DNA from: Fibrella aestuarina BUZ 2
GTDB taxonomy: Bacteria; Bacteroidota; Bacteroidia; Cytophagales; Spirosomataceae
Direction of reading: 5' to 3'
NCBI RefSeq assembly: GCF_000331105.1
Contig: NC_020054.1
Span: forward strand, 5,052,555-5,116,554
Length of the DNA stretch: 64,000 nt
In this document: piece by piece, positions 8,020 through 16,607 of the stretch
How the letters are laid out: the number at the start of each line of letters is the position of its first letter
Position numbering within the stretch: the stretch's first letter is position 1
Notes under the pieces: model-generated
What the model saw: the letters and a program-made list of their open reading frames with translations, nothing else
Databases searched by the model: none
Told to the model about the DNA's origin: nothing
Translations under genes and position numbers: made by a program

Positions 8020-9942
8020 CTACTGGCCGACGACTAGCTCCAGTTTGGTGCCGCTCCCCACCGCTGACTGCACGGTAAGAGACCCGCCCATGGCCGAGGC
8101 CCGGTCGCGCATGCTTTGCTGACCGGTGCGCAGGCTAGCCTGGTTGACGTCGAAGCCGCGTCCGTTGTCTTCGATCACGACTTTGAGCTGGTTATTCTGG
8201 TGCTCAAACCGCATCGTCGCCTGCGTAGCCTCCGAATATTTGATCAGGTTGTTGATGGCCTCTTTAGCCACTAGGTATAAGTTCCGGCGCACGTCCATCG
8301 AAATTGGCAGGTGGTCCAGACCGGGATCATCCACCAGCGAAAAGGCAATGTTTTTCGACTCCATCAGGGGTTGCGCGTATTCTTTCAGGCGTAGCGCCAC
8401 GCGTTGCAGCGAGTCATTGCCGGGGTTGATTGTCCAGATAATCTCATCGATGGCCTCGAGAATCTGCCGGGCGTCGGTGTTGATTTTCTGGATGGCCCGT
8501 TCCGCCGATTCGGGGCGTTTCTGCGCGATGAGGTCATTGACCATACCGCTGAGCAGTGAGATGCTGCTGAGGGTGCTGCCGACCTCGTCGTGCAGGTCAT
8601 GGGCAATCTGTTTGCGAATCTGCTGCGCCTCCTGTAACCGACGTACCCGGGCACGGTTGAGGAGCCAGGCGGTGGTAGCGGCGCCCAGCAACACCAGCAG
8701 CGCACCACCCGCCAGCAGGGCGTTTCGCTGCCAACGGGTCCGATCGGCTTCCTGTTGTTGGAGTTGCCGCTCATTCTGCAACAGCCGAATCTGCGTTTCG
8801 CGCTTGTCGGCTTCGTATTTAGCCAGCAGGCGCTGCACTTCGGCGTTGGTCCGCACGGCGGTTGTCGAGTCGGTCAGTTTGTTGTTTTTCAGCTGCACCA
8901 CATACGCCTGCTGGTACTTGTTCTGCTCGGCAAACAAATCGGCCAGTGCCTGCGTGTAGCGTTTCAGATCGTCTTTGTAGCCATTCTTTTCGGCCAGCGC
9001 GATCGCTTTTTTCAGGTACGTTTCGGCATTGGGGTAGTCCAGCTGGGCCTGATACAATTGACCCATCGTCCCATACGACGTACTGGTACCCAGCTTATTG
9101 TCTTGTTTCTGGGCGATCGCCAGCGCCCGATGCGCATAGGGCATGGCTTCGGCGGGGCGTTTCAGTAACCGCAACGCGTTGGCCACGCCGTCGAGCGCAT
9201 CGGCCTGAAGCAACTCAAACTGAAGCCGTTCGGCCAGTTGCAATGATTGCCTGAAGTGAGCCAGGGCGGGCTGCGGCTGTTTCAGTTCGAGGTAGAAATC
9301 GCCGGTCTGGTTCTCGAAGATGGCCGTGCCGCGCTCGTCGCCCAGTTCCCGGAAGATAGCCCCGGCCTGCTGATAGTACGGAATGGCCTGTTGCTGCCGA
9401 CCCAATCGAACCAACGCCTCGCCGATCAGCCGGGGCGGCAGCGGAGAGCGGGGTTTCAGCTGATACCGTTCCTGGTACTCGATTGCCCGCGTGGCCAGTT
9501 GAATAACCTCTTCGTTGTGCTGAAGCTTATCGTGGCCGATGATGAGGTTGCACATGGCCCCGTAGATTAGTTGGCGCGGGAGGTTGTGTTGCTCGGCGGT
9601 TTCCAGCGTTTTCTGGAAAAAGACCATGGCCTGTTCGTAATCAGCCTTTAACAGGTTGATCGCGGCGCGGTTCCGATGCGCCGCCACCAGTTTAGTCCAA
9701 TTGCCCGCTTTGCTGGCGACCTCCGCCATCTGACGGCTGAGCGAATCGGCCCGCGCGTAGTCGGCTTTTTTATAGATCAGTTCGATCGCCACTTTATCCA
9801 TCACCTTCAGGTAGGTGGTGTCCGTAGCAGGGTGCATTCTCAGGTACGTCAGCAGTGAATCGAGTGTGCGCGACGCCTGAGCGGTTGCCAGCGGGCTACT
9901 GCCCAACAAGCCAAGCATAAGAAGCCAGTAGCGTATCTTCAT
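8020..9942 (-). CDS. TPR-domain sensor histidine kinase (HisKA_3 / NarX-DesK type)
   Basis: A 640-residue exported sensor kinase. A signal peptide (LLMLGLLGSSPLATAQ) leads into a long periplasmic array of tetratricopeptide repeats (about 30-350, for example AMVFFQKTLETAEQHNLP and PNAETYLKKAIALAEKNGY). A coiled coil and one membrane helix (ALLAGGALLVLLGAATTAWLL) follow, then a HisKA_3 domain (IAHDLHDEVGSTLSSI, His in HDLHDE) and an HATPase_c domain (EAINNLIKYSEA, DNGRGF). HisKA_3 kinases normally phosphorylate NarL/LuxR-type response regulators; none lies next to this gene, so it is an orphan. The final G2 region is short (MRDRASAMGGSLTVQSAVGSGTKL). The signal is unknown. Confidence 0.9.
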   Translation of the reverse strand: MKIRYWLLMLGLLGSSPLATAQASRTLDSLLTYLRMHPATDTTYLKVMDKVAIELIYKKADYARADSLSRQMAEVASKAGNWTKLVAAHRNRAAINLLKADYEQAMVFFQKTLETAEQHNLPRQLIYGAMCNLIIGHDKLQHNEEVIQLATRAIEYQERYQLKPRSPLPPRLIGEALVRLGRQQQAIPYYQQAGAIFRELGDERGTAIFENQTGDFYLELKQPQPALAHFRQSLQLAERLQFELLQADALDGVANALRLLKRPAEAMPYAHRALAIAQKQDNKLGTSTSYGTMGQLYQAQLDYPNAETYLKKAIALAEKNGYKDDLKRYTQALADLFAEQNKYQQAYVVQLKNNKLTDSTTAVRTNAEVQRLLAKYEADKRETQIRLLQNERQLQQQEADRTRWQRNALLAGGALLVLLGAATTAWLLNRARVRRLQEAQQIRKQIAHDLHDEVGSTLSSISLLSGMVNDLIAQKRPESAERAIQKINTDARQILEAIDEIIWTINPGNDSLQRVALRLKEYAQPLMESKNIAFSLVDDPGLDHLPISMDVRRNLYLVAKEAINNLIKYSEATQATMRFEHQNNQLKVVIEDNGRGFDVNQASLRTGQQSMRDRASAMGGSLTVQSAVGSGTKLELVVGQ

Positions 9943-10099
9943 AATCCATCGACAATTTCGATCACTAGATACTACTCAACTTACACTCATACCAAAACAA
10001 GTTAACCACCGGTTAATAAAACCGTGATTAACACATACTTATACGTATGAAATACGCCGGACCTATTAGCTTAACTAGGCATATTACCGATGAAGCAGG

Positions 10100-10759
10100 C
10101 TAGCGGAGTGCGTTGCGCGTAATGCGTTGGGCGAGCCAGTAGGTGGCGTAGGCAAAAAACGGCGCGGCCACCACATCGGCCGTATAGTGCACCCGCTGAA
10201 TAAGCACGCCACACCCCACAATAAACGTACCCACAAAGACAAGCCACCGGTCGAGCGGCCGTACGAGGCAGAACGCCATAAGGCAAATACTGGCTGTATG
10301 CCCCGAAAAGAACAGGTCTTTGGTGATGAATTTGGCCCCGTAGAAATAGTTGCTCAGCGGGTCGCGCAGTTCGATCAGGCCCACGGGCGGTTCGAGGGGC
10401 GTTAGGCCAATGCTGATGATGCGGGTGATAAACAGCAGGGCGTAGCTCCAGATAAAATTCAGGTAGATCATCGGGTGGCGTTGCACCCGGTAGATCAGCA
10501 GCAGCGCCGCCCCCCACAGGCTGATAAAAACGAGCAACGATACGTCACGAGCGGGGATCATCCGAAGCACTACGTCGTTGAGCACAACCCCTTGCCGGGC
10601 CTCGATGCGAGCCAGATACCAGGGCCAAATCGACAGCAGAAAAGCACAGATCAACAGGCCTCCAATGGCCAGCCAGCGAAAACGGCGATGTTGCCAGGCG
10701 TCGCGCCAACGGGGCGATTCGGTCTCCTCGACCAGGGTCTTTTTCAGGGTCTCACTCAT
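10100..10759 (-). CDS. PAP2-like / sphingomyelin synthase-related membrane protein
   Basis: A polytopic protein of 219 residues with about six hydrophobic segments. Near the C-terminus it carries DLFFSGHTASICLM and, in the next loop, RVHYTADVVAAPFFAY. These two His-containing motifs match the catalytic regions of the PAP2-like_C / sphingomyelin-synthase branch of lipid phosphatases and phosphotransferases (SGHT plus HYTxD). The family acts on lipid phosphates or moves phospho-head groups between lipids in the membrane. Cytophagales make sphingolipids, so a sphingolipid head-group role is attractive but unproven. The ATG at 10757-10759 follows a TATCTTTG promoter box; a longer TTG start would lie inside that box and is rejected. 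Confidence 0.8.
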   Translation of the reverse strand: MSETLKKTLVEETESPRWRDAWQHRRFRWLAIGGLLICAFLLSIWPWYLARIEARQGVVLNDVVLRMIPARDVSLLVFISLWGAALLLIYRVQRHPMIYLNFIWSYALLFITRIISIGLTPLEPPVGLIELRDPLSNYFYGAKFITKDLFFSGHTASICLMAFCLVRPLDRWLVFVGTFIVGCGVLIQRVHYTADVVAAPFFAYATYWLAQRITRNALR

Positions 10760-10768
10760 ATCGGGCCG

Positions 10769-10776
10769 CAAAGATA
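10769..10776 (-). promoter_or_regulatory. -7 box (TATCTTTG) of the PAP2-like gene
   Basis: Minus-strand TATCTTTG is a perfect TAnnTTTG element ending 9 bp before the ATG at 10757-10759. It decides the start: an upstream TTG codon in the same frame overlaps this box and cannot be in the transcript. Confidence 0.65.
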
Positions 10777-10855
10777 CGGGAAGTTGCCAGTCGGCGGGTT
10801 GTCGCCTGCTAGCGGGCCGCTGGGTTGGCCATCGCTTTGCTCTCTGTAGCCTCTA

Positions 10856-10892
10856 ACACAAAAACGCCCGAAGGCGTTGGCCTCCGGGCGTT
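10856..10892 (-). terminator. Rho-independent terminator of the 10917-11921 gene
   Basis: Arms 10863-10874 and 10881-10892 (one mismatch, 6-base loop, GC-rich core CGCCCG) are followed on the minus strand by five T. It lies 25 bp after the stop of the minus-strand repeat-protein gene. Confidence 0.75.
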
Positions 10893-10916
10893 CTAAACCA
10901 GTATTCGTTCCTTTGA

Positions 10917-11921
10917 TTAGCGACGAGCCTTGTGCTTCAGTTGCTGCTGCAGCGCTTTGATCTGCTTCTGTTGCTTGATCAGGTGCAGCGTCAGTTCTTC
11001 GTTTTTCTGGACGAGGGTCGTCAGCAGTTTGGTTAGCTCCATCCCCTGCGCGCTCATGTCGGCGGCGGCTGGCAGGCCCGGCAGGTGACCGTTCTGCTGG
11101 ATGTACCGCTCCACGTCGGTGAGGGGTTGCAGCGCATAACCTGGTTTGAAAACGTAGTCGGCCCAGTCGCTGGCGGCGTTCGTGCGCACAACCAACTGAT
11201 TCGTAGTCAGCTTGTTGGCCAGTACCACATCGCCTTTGTCGGATACCGTCAGGAACCCCTGCGCCACGTCTTTTTGCGCGGGCGAATTGGCCGTCAGGTT
11301 CGTGAAGCGCAGACCACTCTGGTTGTCGGCACGGGCCGTCAGTTCGAGCAGGCTCTGCGGAGCCGAGTTACCGATCCCCACGTTCACGTTGTTGCCCAGA
11401 ATGAGCGCGTTGCTGCTGAGCACCCGGGCGTTGGCCCCGATGGCCGTAGCGTTGCTCAGGCCTTTCCCACCACCCGACGTGTTGTAGCCGAGGTAGGTGT
11501 TCTGCTCGCCGTCGAACGCGCCCACGCCCGAACCAATGCCCGTGTTACCGCGGCCCCGTTGCAGGCCTTGTCCGGCGTTATAACCCATAAAGACGTTATC
11601 GCTTCCGTCGGTGTTGTTTTTACCCGACTCGAAGCCGACAAACGTGTTGTTTGATCCGGTAGTGTTGGGAAAACCCGCTTTCAGGCCCAGAAACGTATTG
11701 CGCGACCCCGAGGTGTTGCCTTGACCAGCCTGAGCACCCAGAAAGGTATTGGCGGTTGAGCCGTTGGACAACGTGGTGCTCTGCCCGACAAACAGGTTGT
11801 TAGTGCCATTGTCGGCACTGATGGCCACGGGGGTATTATCTGGCACAACGATCTGGCTCTGCGCCAGCGCAACTGTTGTGGGTAGCACGCCGAAAAGGAG
11901 AAGAGTAGCTGTTAATTTCAT
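10917..11921 (-). CDS. Secreted repeat protein with trimeric-fibre-like passenger and coiled-coil end
   Basis: A 334-residue exported protein (signal peptide MKLTATLLLFGVLP...ALAQS). The start is the ATG at 11919-11921; an upstream extension lacks signal character. Residues about 35-180 are tandem units of roughly 16-20 residues on the pattern NTFLGxxAGxxNTxGSxN, ending with ATAIGANARVLSSNALILG, a pattern seen in Hia/YadA-type heads and in tail-fibre-like proteins. The C-terminal part contains WADYVFKPGYALQPLTDVERYI and GHLPGLPAAADM, the conserved segment that precedes the coiled coil in many Bacteroidota fibre proteins, and ends in a Lys/Gln-rich coiled coil (LIKQQKQIKALQQQL). It probably forms a trimeric surface fibre. 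No membrane anchor barrel is present. Confidence 0.75.
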   Translation of the reverse strand: MKLTATLLLFGVLPTTVALAQSQIVVPDNTPVAISADNGTNNLFVGQSTTLSNGSTANTFLGAQAGQGNTSGSRNTFLGLKAGFPNTTGSNNTFVGFESGKNNTDGSDNVFMGYNAGQGLQRGRGNTGIGSGVGAFDGEQNTYLGYNTSGGGKGLSNATAIGANARVLSSNALILGNNVNVGIGNSAPQSLLELTARADNQSGLRFTNLTANSPAQKDVAQGFLTVSDKGDVVLANKLTTNQLVVRTNAASDWADYVFKPGYALQPLTDVERYIQQNGHLPGLPAAADMSAQGMELTKLLTTLVQKNEELTLHLIKQQKQIKALQQQLKHKARR

Positions 11922-12164
11922 AGCTATTTTTTCAGGGACATCCGTTTGATGCAATGTACAGGGTTTTGGCAACAATTACCTAGCCGATATATCGAGCGTG
12001 CTGTCGATTGGTCATTCTTTTTTGAAAAAATAATTGCGCCACTCCCACCCCACCCTGACCGTTCCCTCTGATTTCGCGGTTTCTTCGGCTAATCTTGAAC
12101 AAAATTACATGTCGATACATTTAATTAGCGAAAACCAAATTGTCTACCTCATTCAAAACGCGTT

Positions 12165-12761
12165 ATGGCTAAGGTTGCGATTATCTACTACAGTGCCACG
12201 GGCACGACTTACGAACTGGCGAAAGCCGTTGAAGAAGGAGCCAAACAGGCCGGTGCCGAGACCCGCCTCCTGAAGGTGCGTGAGCTGGCTCCCGACGAGG
12301 CAATTGCCTCAAACGAAGGCTGGACCAAGCACCGCCTCGAAACGCAGGACGTACCAGAAGCGACCCTGGCCGATCTGGAATGGGCCGACGCCATCGTGCT
12401 CGGTGCGCCGACGCGCTACGGCCTGCCCGCGGCGCAGTTGAAGCAGTTTATCGACACCACCGGACCGCTGTGGGGTCAAGGCAAACTGATTAACAAGATT
12501 GCCTCGGCGTTTACCAGCGCGGCTACTGCACACGGTGGGCACGAATCGACGATTCTGGCGCTCTGCAACACGTTTTACCATTGGGGTTCGATCATCGTCG
12601 GGCCGGGCTACGCCGATCCCATTCAGTTCCAGGCGGGTAACCCCTACGGCACCTCATTTACCAGCCAGAACGGTACCGTTTCGCCTGACGAGACGGCGCT
12701 GGCATCGGCCCGCTTCCAGGGCAAACGGGTGGCCGAAACCGCCGATAAATTCAAGAGCTAA
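12165..12761 (+). CDS. wrbA: NAD(P)H:quinone oxidoreductase WrbA, flavodoxin fold
   Basis: A 198-residue protein with the flavodoxin FMN phosphate loop YYSATGTTYELA at the N-terminus, GAPTRYGLPAAQLKQFID in the centre, and FTSAATAHGGHESTILAL, diagnostic for WrbA. The enzyme reduces quinones by two electrons using NAD(P)H and FMN, as a cytosolic tetramer, and protects against redox cycling. Length matches the family (about 200). The gene is single, with a strong terminator directly downstream. Its 5' region is AT-rich; no perfect TAnnTTTG box was found. Confidence 0.95.
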   Translation: MAKVAIIYYSATGTTYELAKAVEEGAKQAGAETRLLKVRELAPDEAIASNEGWTKHRLETQDVPEATLADLEWADAIVLGAPTRYGLPAAQLKQFIDTTGPLWGQGKLINKIASAFTSAATAHGGHESTILALCNTFYHWGSIIVGPGYADPIQFQAGNPYGTSFTSQNGTVSPDETALASARFQGKRVAETADKFKS

Positions 12762-12785
12762 TATTTGGTGATTAGTAGTTCGGAA

Positions 12786-12822
12786 GGCGTCGCAGGCAAC
12801 CGCTTGCGACGCCCTTTTTTTA
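12786..12822 (+). terminator. Intrinsic terminator after wrbA
   Basis: The 9-bp perfect stem GGCGTCGCA (12786-12794) / TGCGACGCC (12805-12813) is followed by C and seven T. It overlaps the end of the convergent nuclease gene at 12820. Confidence 0.85.
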
Positions 12823-13887
12823 GCGAAAAAACCACTTATCGACCACGTCGCGGCCACGTCGGCTTTCGAGGCGGCGTTCAAGATCGTCGGGGATTTTCGG
12901 AAAGAAATCCAGGCCCGTTGCCTGTTCGATTTGGTCGACGGAAACCACGAACGACGACAGAGGCTCATCAGACGGTTCATTTTTGAGCAGGAACCCGATC
13001 ATGCGGATGTCGGGGTTGTGGCAGTACAGAATCACCTTATAAAAGTACTCGGGCACGGCTACTGCGTTAGTTTTCCCGATGGTGGGAAGGCCCGCTTTCA
13101 GCACGGGGCCAGTCACCACATAGAGGCCCCCATCGCGGTAGGCCCAGCTACGTACCTGCTCTTCCAGTTGTTTCCAGACGCCCCGGTTAAACTGCGGCGC
13201 CTGCGGCGAAATGTTGCTCATCAGAAACGATTCGCGCATCAGCCGCTGGGAGAATTTGAAATCGCCCGCCGGGGCCTGATGCCCCCGATCGTAGCCCGAG
13301 CGGGTGTAATCGGTGGGCAGCGCCGTGCCGCCCTCAACGGCGGGGTCGGGCATAAAGCGTTCGTTGTCGCGCTCGGCATCGCCGGTAATTTCGTAGGCCA
13401 GCAGCGGATAGGCTACCCAAACTGGATTTTTCAGGTCGTCGTCGTACCGAAGCGTATAGCCTTCGTGGCGGATCAGTTCGTCGCCGGCTTTCCCGACGGG
13501 CAGCAAAAAATCGACCTCTTTCTCGAAGGTAAAAAGGCTGGTCGACGTTCTCTGGTCGGCACTGCGTTCCGGGCGGTTCCCGGTTTTATCTGAGGCTTCC
13601 GATTCGTCACCACCGCCGTTGGTCTGCTCATCAGTAGCGGCATCTTCGTTGGGTTCGGGGGCTTTATACGGATTGTCGGACGATGGGCGATTGGTACGAT
13701 CGTGCCGAATGCCCAGCAAGCTGCGCACGTCGTTCCAGAAGGCCACTACGGGCTCGGTGCGCCCTTTGTAGTGAAGAAAGAGCCCAAGCAGGAAGAAGCC
13801 GAACAAGAGAATCAGCGTGTTACCACGCAACCGGAAACCACGCTGCACGTAGCGCTTTGAGGCGCGAAATTTGGGTCGGACGAACAT
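12820..13887 (-). CDS. Membrane-anchored DNA/RNA non-specific endonuclease (NUC1 family)
   Basis: A 355-residue protein: basic N-terminus, one membrane helix (NTLILLFGFFLLGLFLHY), an acidic Asp/Glu/Asn-rich linker (about 75-115), then a NUC1/EndoG-like nuclease domain with the catalytic signature RSGYDRGHQAPAGDF (DRGH, histidine as general base) and downstream Asn residues in MSNISPQAPQFNRGVWKQLE that bind Mg2+. The orientation of the anchor suggests that the nuclease domain faces the periplasm. Known relatives degrade DNA and RNA without sequence preference; a role in nutrient scavenging or defence against incoming DNA is possible. A near-consensus -7 box lies 4 bp before the ATG. No immunity protein gene is adjacent. 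Confidence 0.9.
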   Translation of the reverse strand: MFVRPKFRASKRYVQRGFRLRGNTLILLFGFFLLGLFLHYKGRTEPVVAFWNDVRSLLGIRHDRTNRPSSDNPYKAPEPNEDAATDEQTNGGGDESEASDKTGNRPERSADQRTSTSLFTFEKEVDFLLPVGKAGDELIRHEGYTLRYDDDLKNPVWVAYPLLAYEITGDAERDNERFMPDPAVEGGTALPTDYTRSGYDRGHQAPAGDFKFSQRLMRESFLMSNISPQAPQFNRGVWKQLEEQVRSWAYRDGGLYVVTGPVLKAGLPTIGKTNAVAVPEYFYKVILYCHNPDIRMIGFLLKNEPSDEPLSSFVVSVDQIEQATGLDFFPKIPDDLERRLESRRGRDVVDKWFFR

Positions 13888-13891
13888 GGGG

Positions 13892-13899
13892 TAAAGGTA
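13892..13899 (-). promoter_or_regulatory. Near-consensus -7 box (TACCTTTA) of the nuclease gene
   Basis: Minus-strand TACCTTTA differs from TAnnTTTG by the last base and ends 4 bp before the ATG (13885-13887), the same geometry as the perfect boxes before the GT9, hisS and cvfB genes. Confidence 0.45.
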
Positions 13900-13903
13900 G
13901 CTT

Positions 13904-13986
13904 AAAGTTTAATGTCTAAAGGTTGAGGTGAACCATCTCGGCTCACACCAGCGTCAACCAACGGCAACTGTTAGACTGTAAACTTT
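13904..13986. repeat. Imperfect palindrome between divergent genes
   Basis: Arms 13904-13919 and 13971-13986 (AAAGTTTA..GTCTAA type) pair with two mismatches across a 51-bp centre. The block fills the space between the nuclease gene (minus) and the flavoprotein gene (plus). The words resemble the AGTTTAGAGTTT palindrome at 4331-4407. Confidence 0.45.
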
Positions 13987-13990
13987 GCAC

Positions 13991-13998
13991 TAACTTTG
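13991..13998 (+). promoter_or_regulatory. -7 box (TAACTTTG) of the flavoprotein gene
   Basis: A perfect TAnnTTTG element ends 4 bp before the ATG at 14003, so a leaderless transcript is expected. Confidence 0.65.
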
Positions 13999-14002
13999 TC
14001 TT

Positions 14003-15259
14003 ATGTCTACGTTGCGCATTGCTGTTATTGGCGGTGGAGCGGCTGGTTTTTTCGGGGCCATTACCGCCGCCGAAGCCAACCCGACCGCCGAGGTTACCAT
14101 CTACGAAAAAGGGCGGGCGGTGCTCCAGAAAGTGCGGATCTCCGGCGGTGGTCGATGCAACGTAACGCACGCCTGTTTCGACCCAAAAAAACTCGCCACC
14201 CACTATCCCCGCGGCGACCGGTGGCTGCGCTCACTCTTCGGGCAGTTCGATGCGGCGGCTACCGTGCGCTGGTTTGAAAGCCGGGGCGTCCGCCTGAAAA
14301 CCGAGCCCGACGGGCGTATGTTTCCCACCACCGATTCGTCGGAAACCATCATCAACTGCCTCCTCGATACGGCCCGTCGCCTCAACATCCGGGTGCTTAC
14401 CAGCAGCGGCGTCGAGCGCCTCGAACCCCTGCCCGACGGCACTTTCGGGCTGCATCTGCTCACGGGGCAACGTACCCAGCCAGATGTAGCCCGGCCAGAC
14501 GTGGCCCGAGCCGATCGGGTGCTGGTGGCCACGGGGGGCTACCCGCAGGCGCCCTCCTATGGCTGGATGCCCACGCAGCGCGAACCGCTAATGTCGCCGG
14601 TGCCGTCACTGTTTACGTTCAACACACCCAACAATCCGCTGCTGGCGCTGGCGGGGGTATCGGTGCCGATGGCCGCTGTGCAGGTGGTAGGCACCAAACA
14701 GCAACAGCGTGGCCCGCTGCTGATCACGCACTGGGGGTTCAGCGGCCCTGCCGTGCTGAAACTATCGGCCTGGGCGGCGCGGGAGCTGGCCGAGCGCGAC
14801 TATCAGTTTACGCTGCGCATCAACTGGCTACCCGATCTGAACGAAGGTCAGGTACGGGATACGGTTCAGGCCTTCCGGCACGACAACGCCCGCAAGCAGG
14901 TTACCTCACTGAATCCGTTTGGCCTCCCGGCGCGCCTCTGGGACGCTTTTTGCACCGACGCCGGTGTCACCGAAGGCACCCGCTGGGCCGACCTGCCCGG
15001 CAAAACGCAGAATCGGCTGATCGAGCGGCTGGGCAATAGTCAATTTCAGGTATCGGGAAAAAGCACATTTAAAGACGAATTCGTAACCTGCGGTGGGATT
15101 TCGCTGGGTAGCATCGACCCGCAGACGCTGGAAAGCCAGGCGCACCCAAACCTGTTTTTTGCGGGGGAAGTGCTTGACGTTGACGGCATTACGGGCGGCT
15201 TCAATTTCCAGAATGCCTGGACCACCGGGTACGTTGCCGGTCAGCAGTTGGCGCGTTAA
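14003..15259 (+). CDS. HI0933/BaiN-type FAD-dependent flavoprotein
   Basis: A 418-residue FAD-dependent protein with Rossmann motif IAVIGGGAAGFFGAITAAE at the N-terminus, the family hallmark KVRISGGGRCNVTHA near residue 50, and the C-terminal FAD-binding region FFAGEVLDVDGITGGFNFQNAWTTGYVAG. This is the HI0933 family (TIGR00275/TIGR03862), which includes bile-acid reductases (BaiN) and many proteins of unknown substrate. The central insert (about 190-350) carries the substrate pocket. The gene starts a plus-strand pair with an MFS transporter 12 bp downstream. Cytosolic, presumably an oxidoreductase; substrate unknown. Confidence 0.9.
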   Translation: MSTLRIAVIGGGAAGFFGAITAAEANPTAEVTIYEKGRAVLQKVRISGGGRCNVTHACFDPKKLATHYPRGDRWLRSLFGQFDAAATVRWFESRGVRLKTEPDGRMFPTTDSSETIINCLLDTARRLNIRVLTSSGVERLEPLPDGTFGLHLLTGQRTQPDVARPDVARADRVLVATGGYPQAPSYGWMPTQREPLMSPVPSLFTFNTPNNPLLALAGVSVPMAAVQVVGTKQQQRGPLLITHWGFSGPAVLKLSAWAARELAERDYQFTLRINWLPDLNEGQVRDTVQAFRHDNARKQVTSLNPFGLPARLWDAFCTDAGVTEGTRWADLPGKTQNRLIERLGNSQFQVSGKSTFKDEFVTCGGISLGSIDPQTLESQAHPNLFFAGEVLDVDGITGGFNFQNAWTTGYVAGQQLAR

Positions 15260-15271
15260 CAGCCCGTCAGC

Positions 15272-16474
15272 ATGAAGCCTGCCAACCCACACCTGACCCT
15301 CTCCAACGGGCATCTGGCCATTATTGTGTTCGCCCAGTTTGCGGGTACGTCGCTCTGGTTTGCGGGCAACGCGGTCCTGCCCGATTTACAGCGTATGCTG
15401 AACGTACCGGCGCTCAACGGCTGGATCACGTCGGCGGTTCAGCTCGGCTTTGTGCTGGGTACGTTGCTGTATGCCCTTTTCGCCATTCCCGACCGTTTTC
15501 CCACTACCCATGTCTTCCTGGTGTCCGTGGCCTTGGCGGCGCTGGTCAACGTGGCGTGGCTGGTCGGGCCGCTCCGGGCCGAATTCGTGCTGGGCAGCCG
15601 GTTCCTGACGGGCTTTTTTCTGGCGGGCGTCTACCCCGTTGGTATGAAGATCGCCGCCGACTGGTTCAGGCCGGTGTTGGGGCGGGCCATGGGCTTTCTG
15701 GTGGGGGCGCTAGTGGTGGGAACGGCCTTTCCGCATTGGCTGCGCGGGCTGGGTACGTTGCTGCCCTACCCGCTCATTACGGGGGCCGTGAGTGGGCTGG
15801 CGCTGCTGGGTGGACTACTGCTGCTGGCTACCATCCCCTCCAAACCCGTTGGACTAACCGCCAACGTAACCCCAAACAACGCACCTGGTATCCACTCCCT
15901 CCGGGCCCTGGCACAGCCGTCGGCGTTTCGGCCGGCGATGCTGGGTTATTTCGGGCATATGTGGGAGCTCTACACCGTCTGGGCCTTCCTGCCCATGCTG
16001 GTTAACCTGTATGCGACCCGCCATCCCGATCAGCTCATCAACGCGTCGCTCTGGTCGTTCGGGACCATCGCTGCCGGGGCCGTTGGGTGCGTGCTGGGTG
16101 GTTATGTGGCGTTGCGGCTGGGTAGCGAGCGCGTGGCGCGGGGGTTACTCATAACATCTGGGCTATGCGTGTTGCTGGTGCCATTTCTGCTCGATCTACC
16201 GCCGCTGTCATTCGCCCTGTTTCTGTTCATCTGGGGGCTGGCAGCCGCGGGCGATTCGCCTCAATTCTCGACACTGGTGGCCAGCCTTACCCCCCTCGAC
16301 CAACGCGGCAGCCTCATCACGCTGGTAGTCAGTATCGGCTTTCTGCTGACGGTGCTATCCATTCAACTCATGGCCTGGCTGGTTGCGCAGGTTGGCCCGT
16401 CGGTCTGGTTGTTCTGGCTGCTGTTGCCGGGCCCGCTGCTGGGTACGTGGGCTATCTGGCGGAAGCGGCAGTAA
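15272..16474 (+). CDS. MFS transporter
   Basis: A 400-residue polytopic membrane protein with about 12 hydrophobic helices. Landmarks are FAQFAGTSLWFAGNAVLPDL in helix 1, the region GSRFLTGFFLAGVYPVGMKIAADWF in the first half with the conserved Arg of helix 4-5, and LWSFGTIAAGAVGCVLGGYVALRLG at the start of the second half. It resembles the cyanate/nitrate-like and CynX-type branch of the major facilitator superfamily, but the substrate cannot be stated. It begins 12 bp after the HI0933-type flavoprotein and is probably co-transcribed with it. Confidence 0.85.
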   Translation: MKPANPHLTLSNGHLAIIVFAQFAGTSLWFAGNAVLPDLQRMLNVPALNGWITSAVQLGFVLGTLLYALFAIPDRFPTTHVFLVSVALAALVNVAWLVGPLRAEFVLGSRFLTGFFLAGVYPVGMKIAADWFRPVLGRAMGFLVGALVVGTAFPHWLRGLGTLLPYPLITGAVSGLALLGGLLLLATIPSKPVGLTANVTPNNAPGIHSLRALAQPSAFRPAMLGYFGHMWELYTVWAFLPMLVNLYATRHPDQLINASLWSFGTIAAGAVGCVLGGYVALRLGSERVARGLLITSGLCVLLVPFLLDLPPLSFALFLFIWGLAAAGDSPQFSTLVASLTPLDQRGSLITLVVSIGFLLTVLSIQLMAWLVAQVGPSVWLFWLLLPGPLLGTWAIWRKRQ

Positions 16475-16607
16475 GCGGAAAAGGCGATTCGCCCAAAGCG
16501 CCGGGTTGACCGGTTACGATTCTTTCGACGTTGCTACATTAGCAACGGATTAGAGTGCGGCCCCTACCGCGAAAGTAGGCCGGGCAGGCATCACGAAGAG
16601 AGCCCGA

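Noticed and set aside
10760..10771. TTG start extending the PAP2-like protein
   Set aside because: The codon overlaps the TATCTTTG promoter box and so should not be transcribed.
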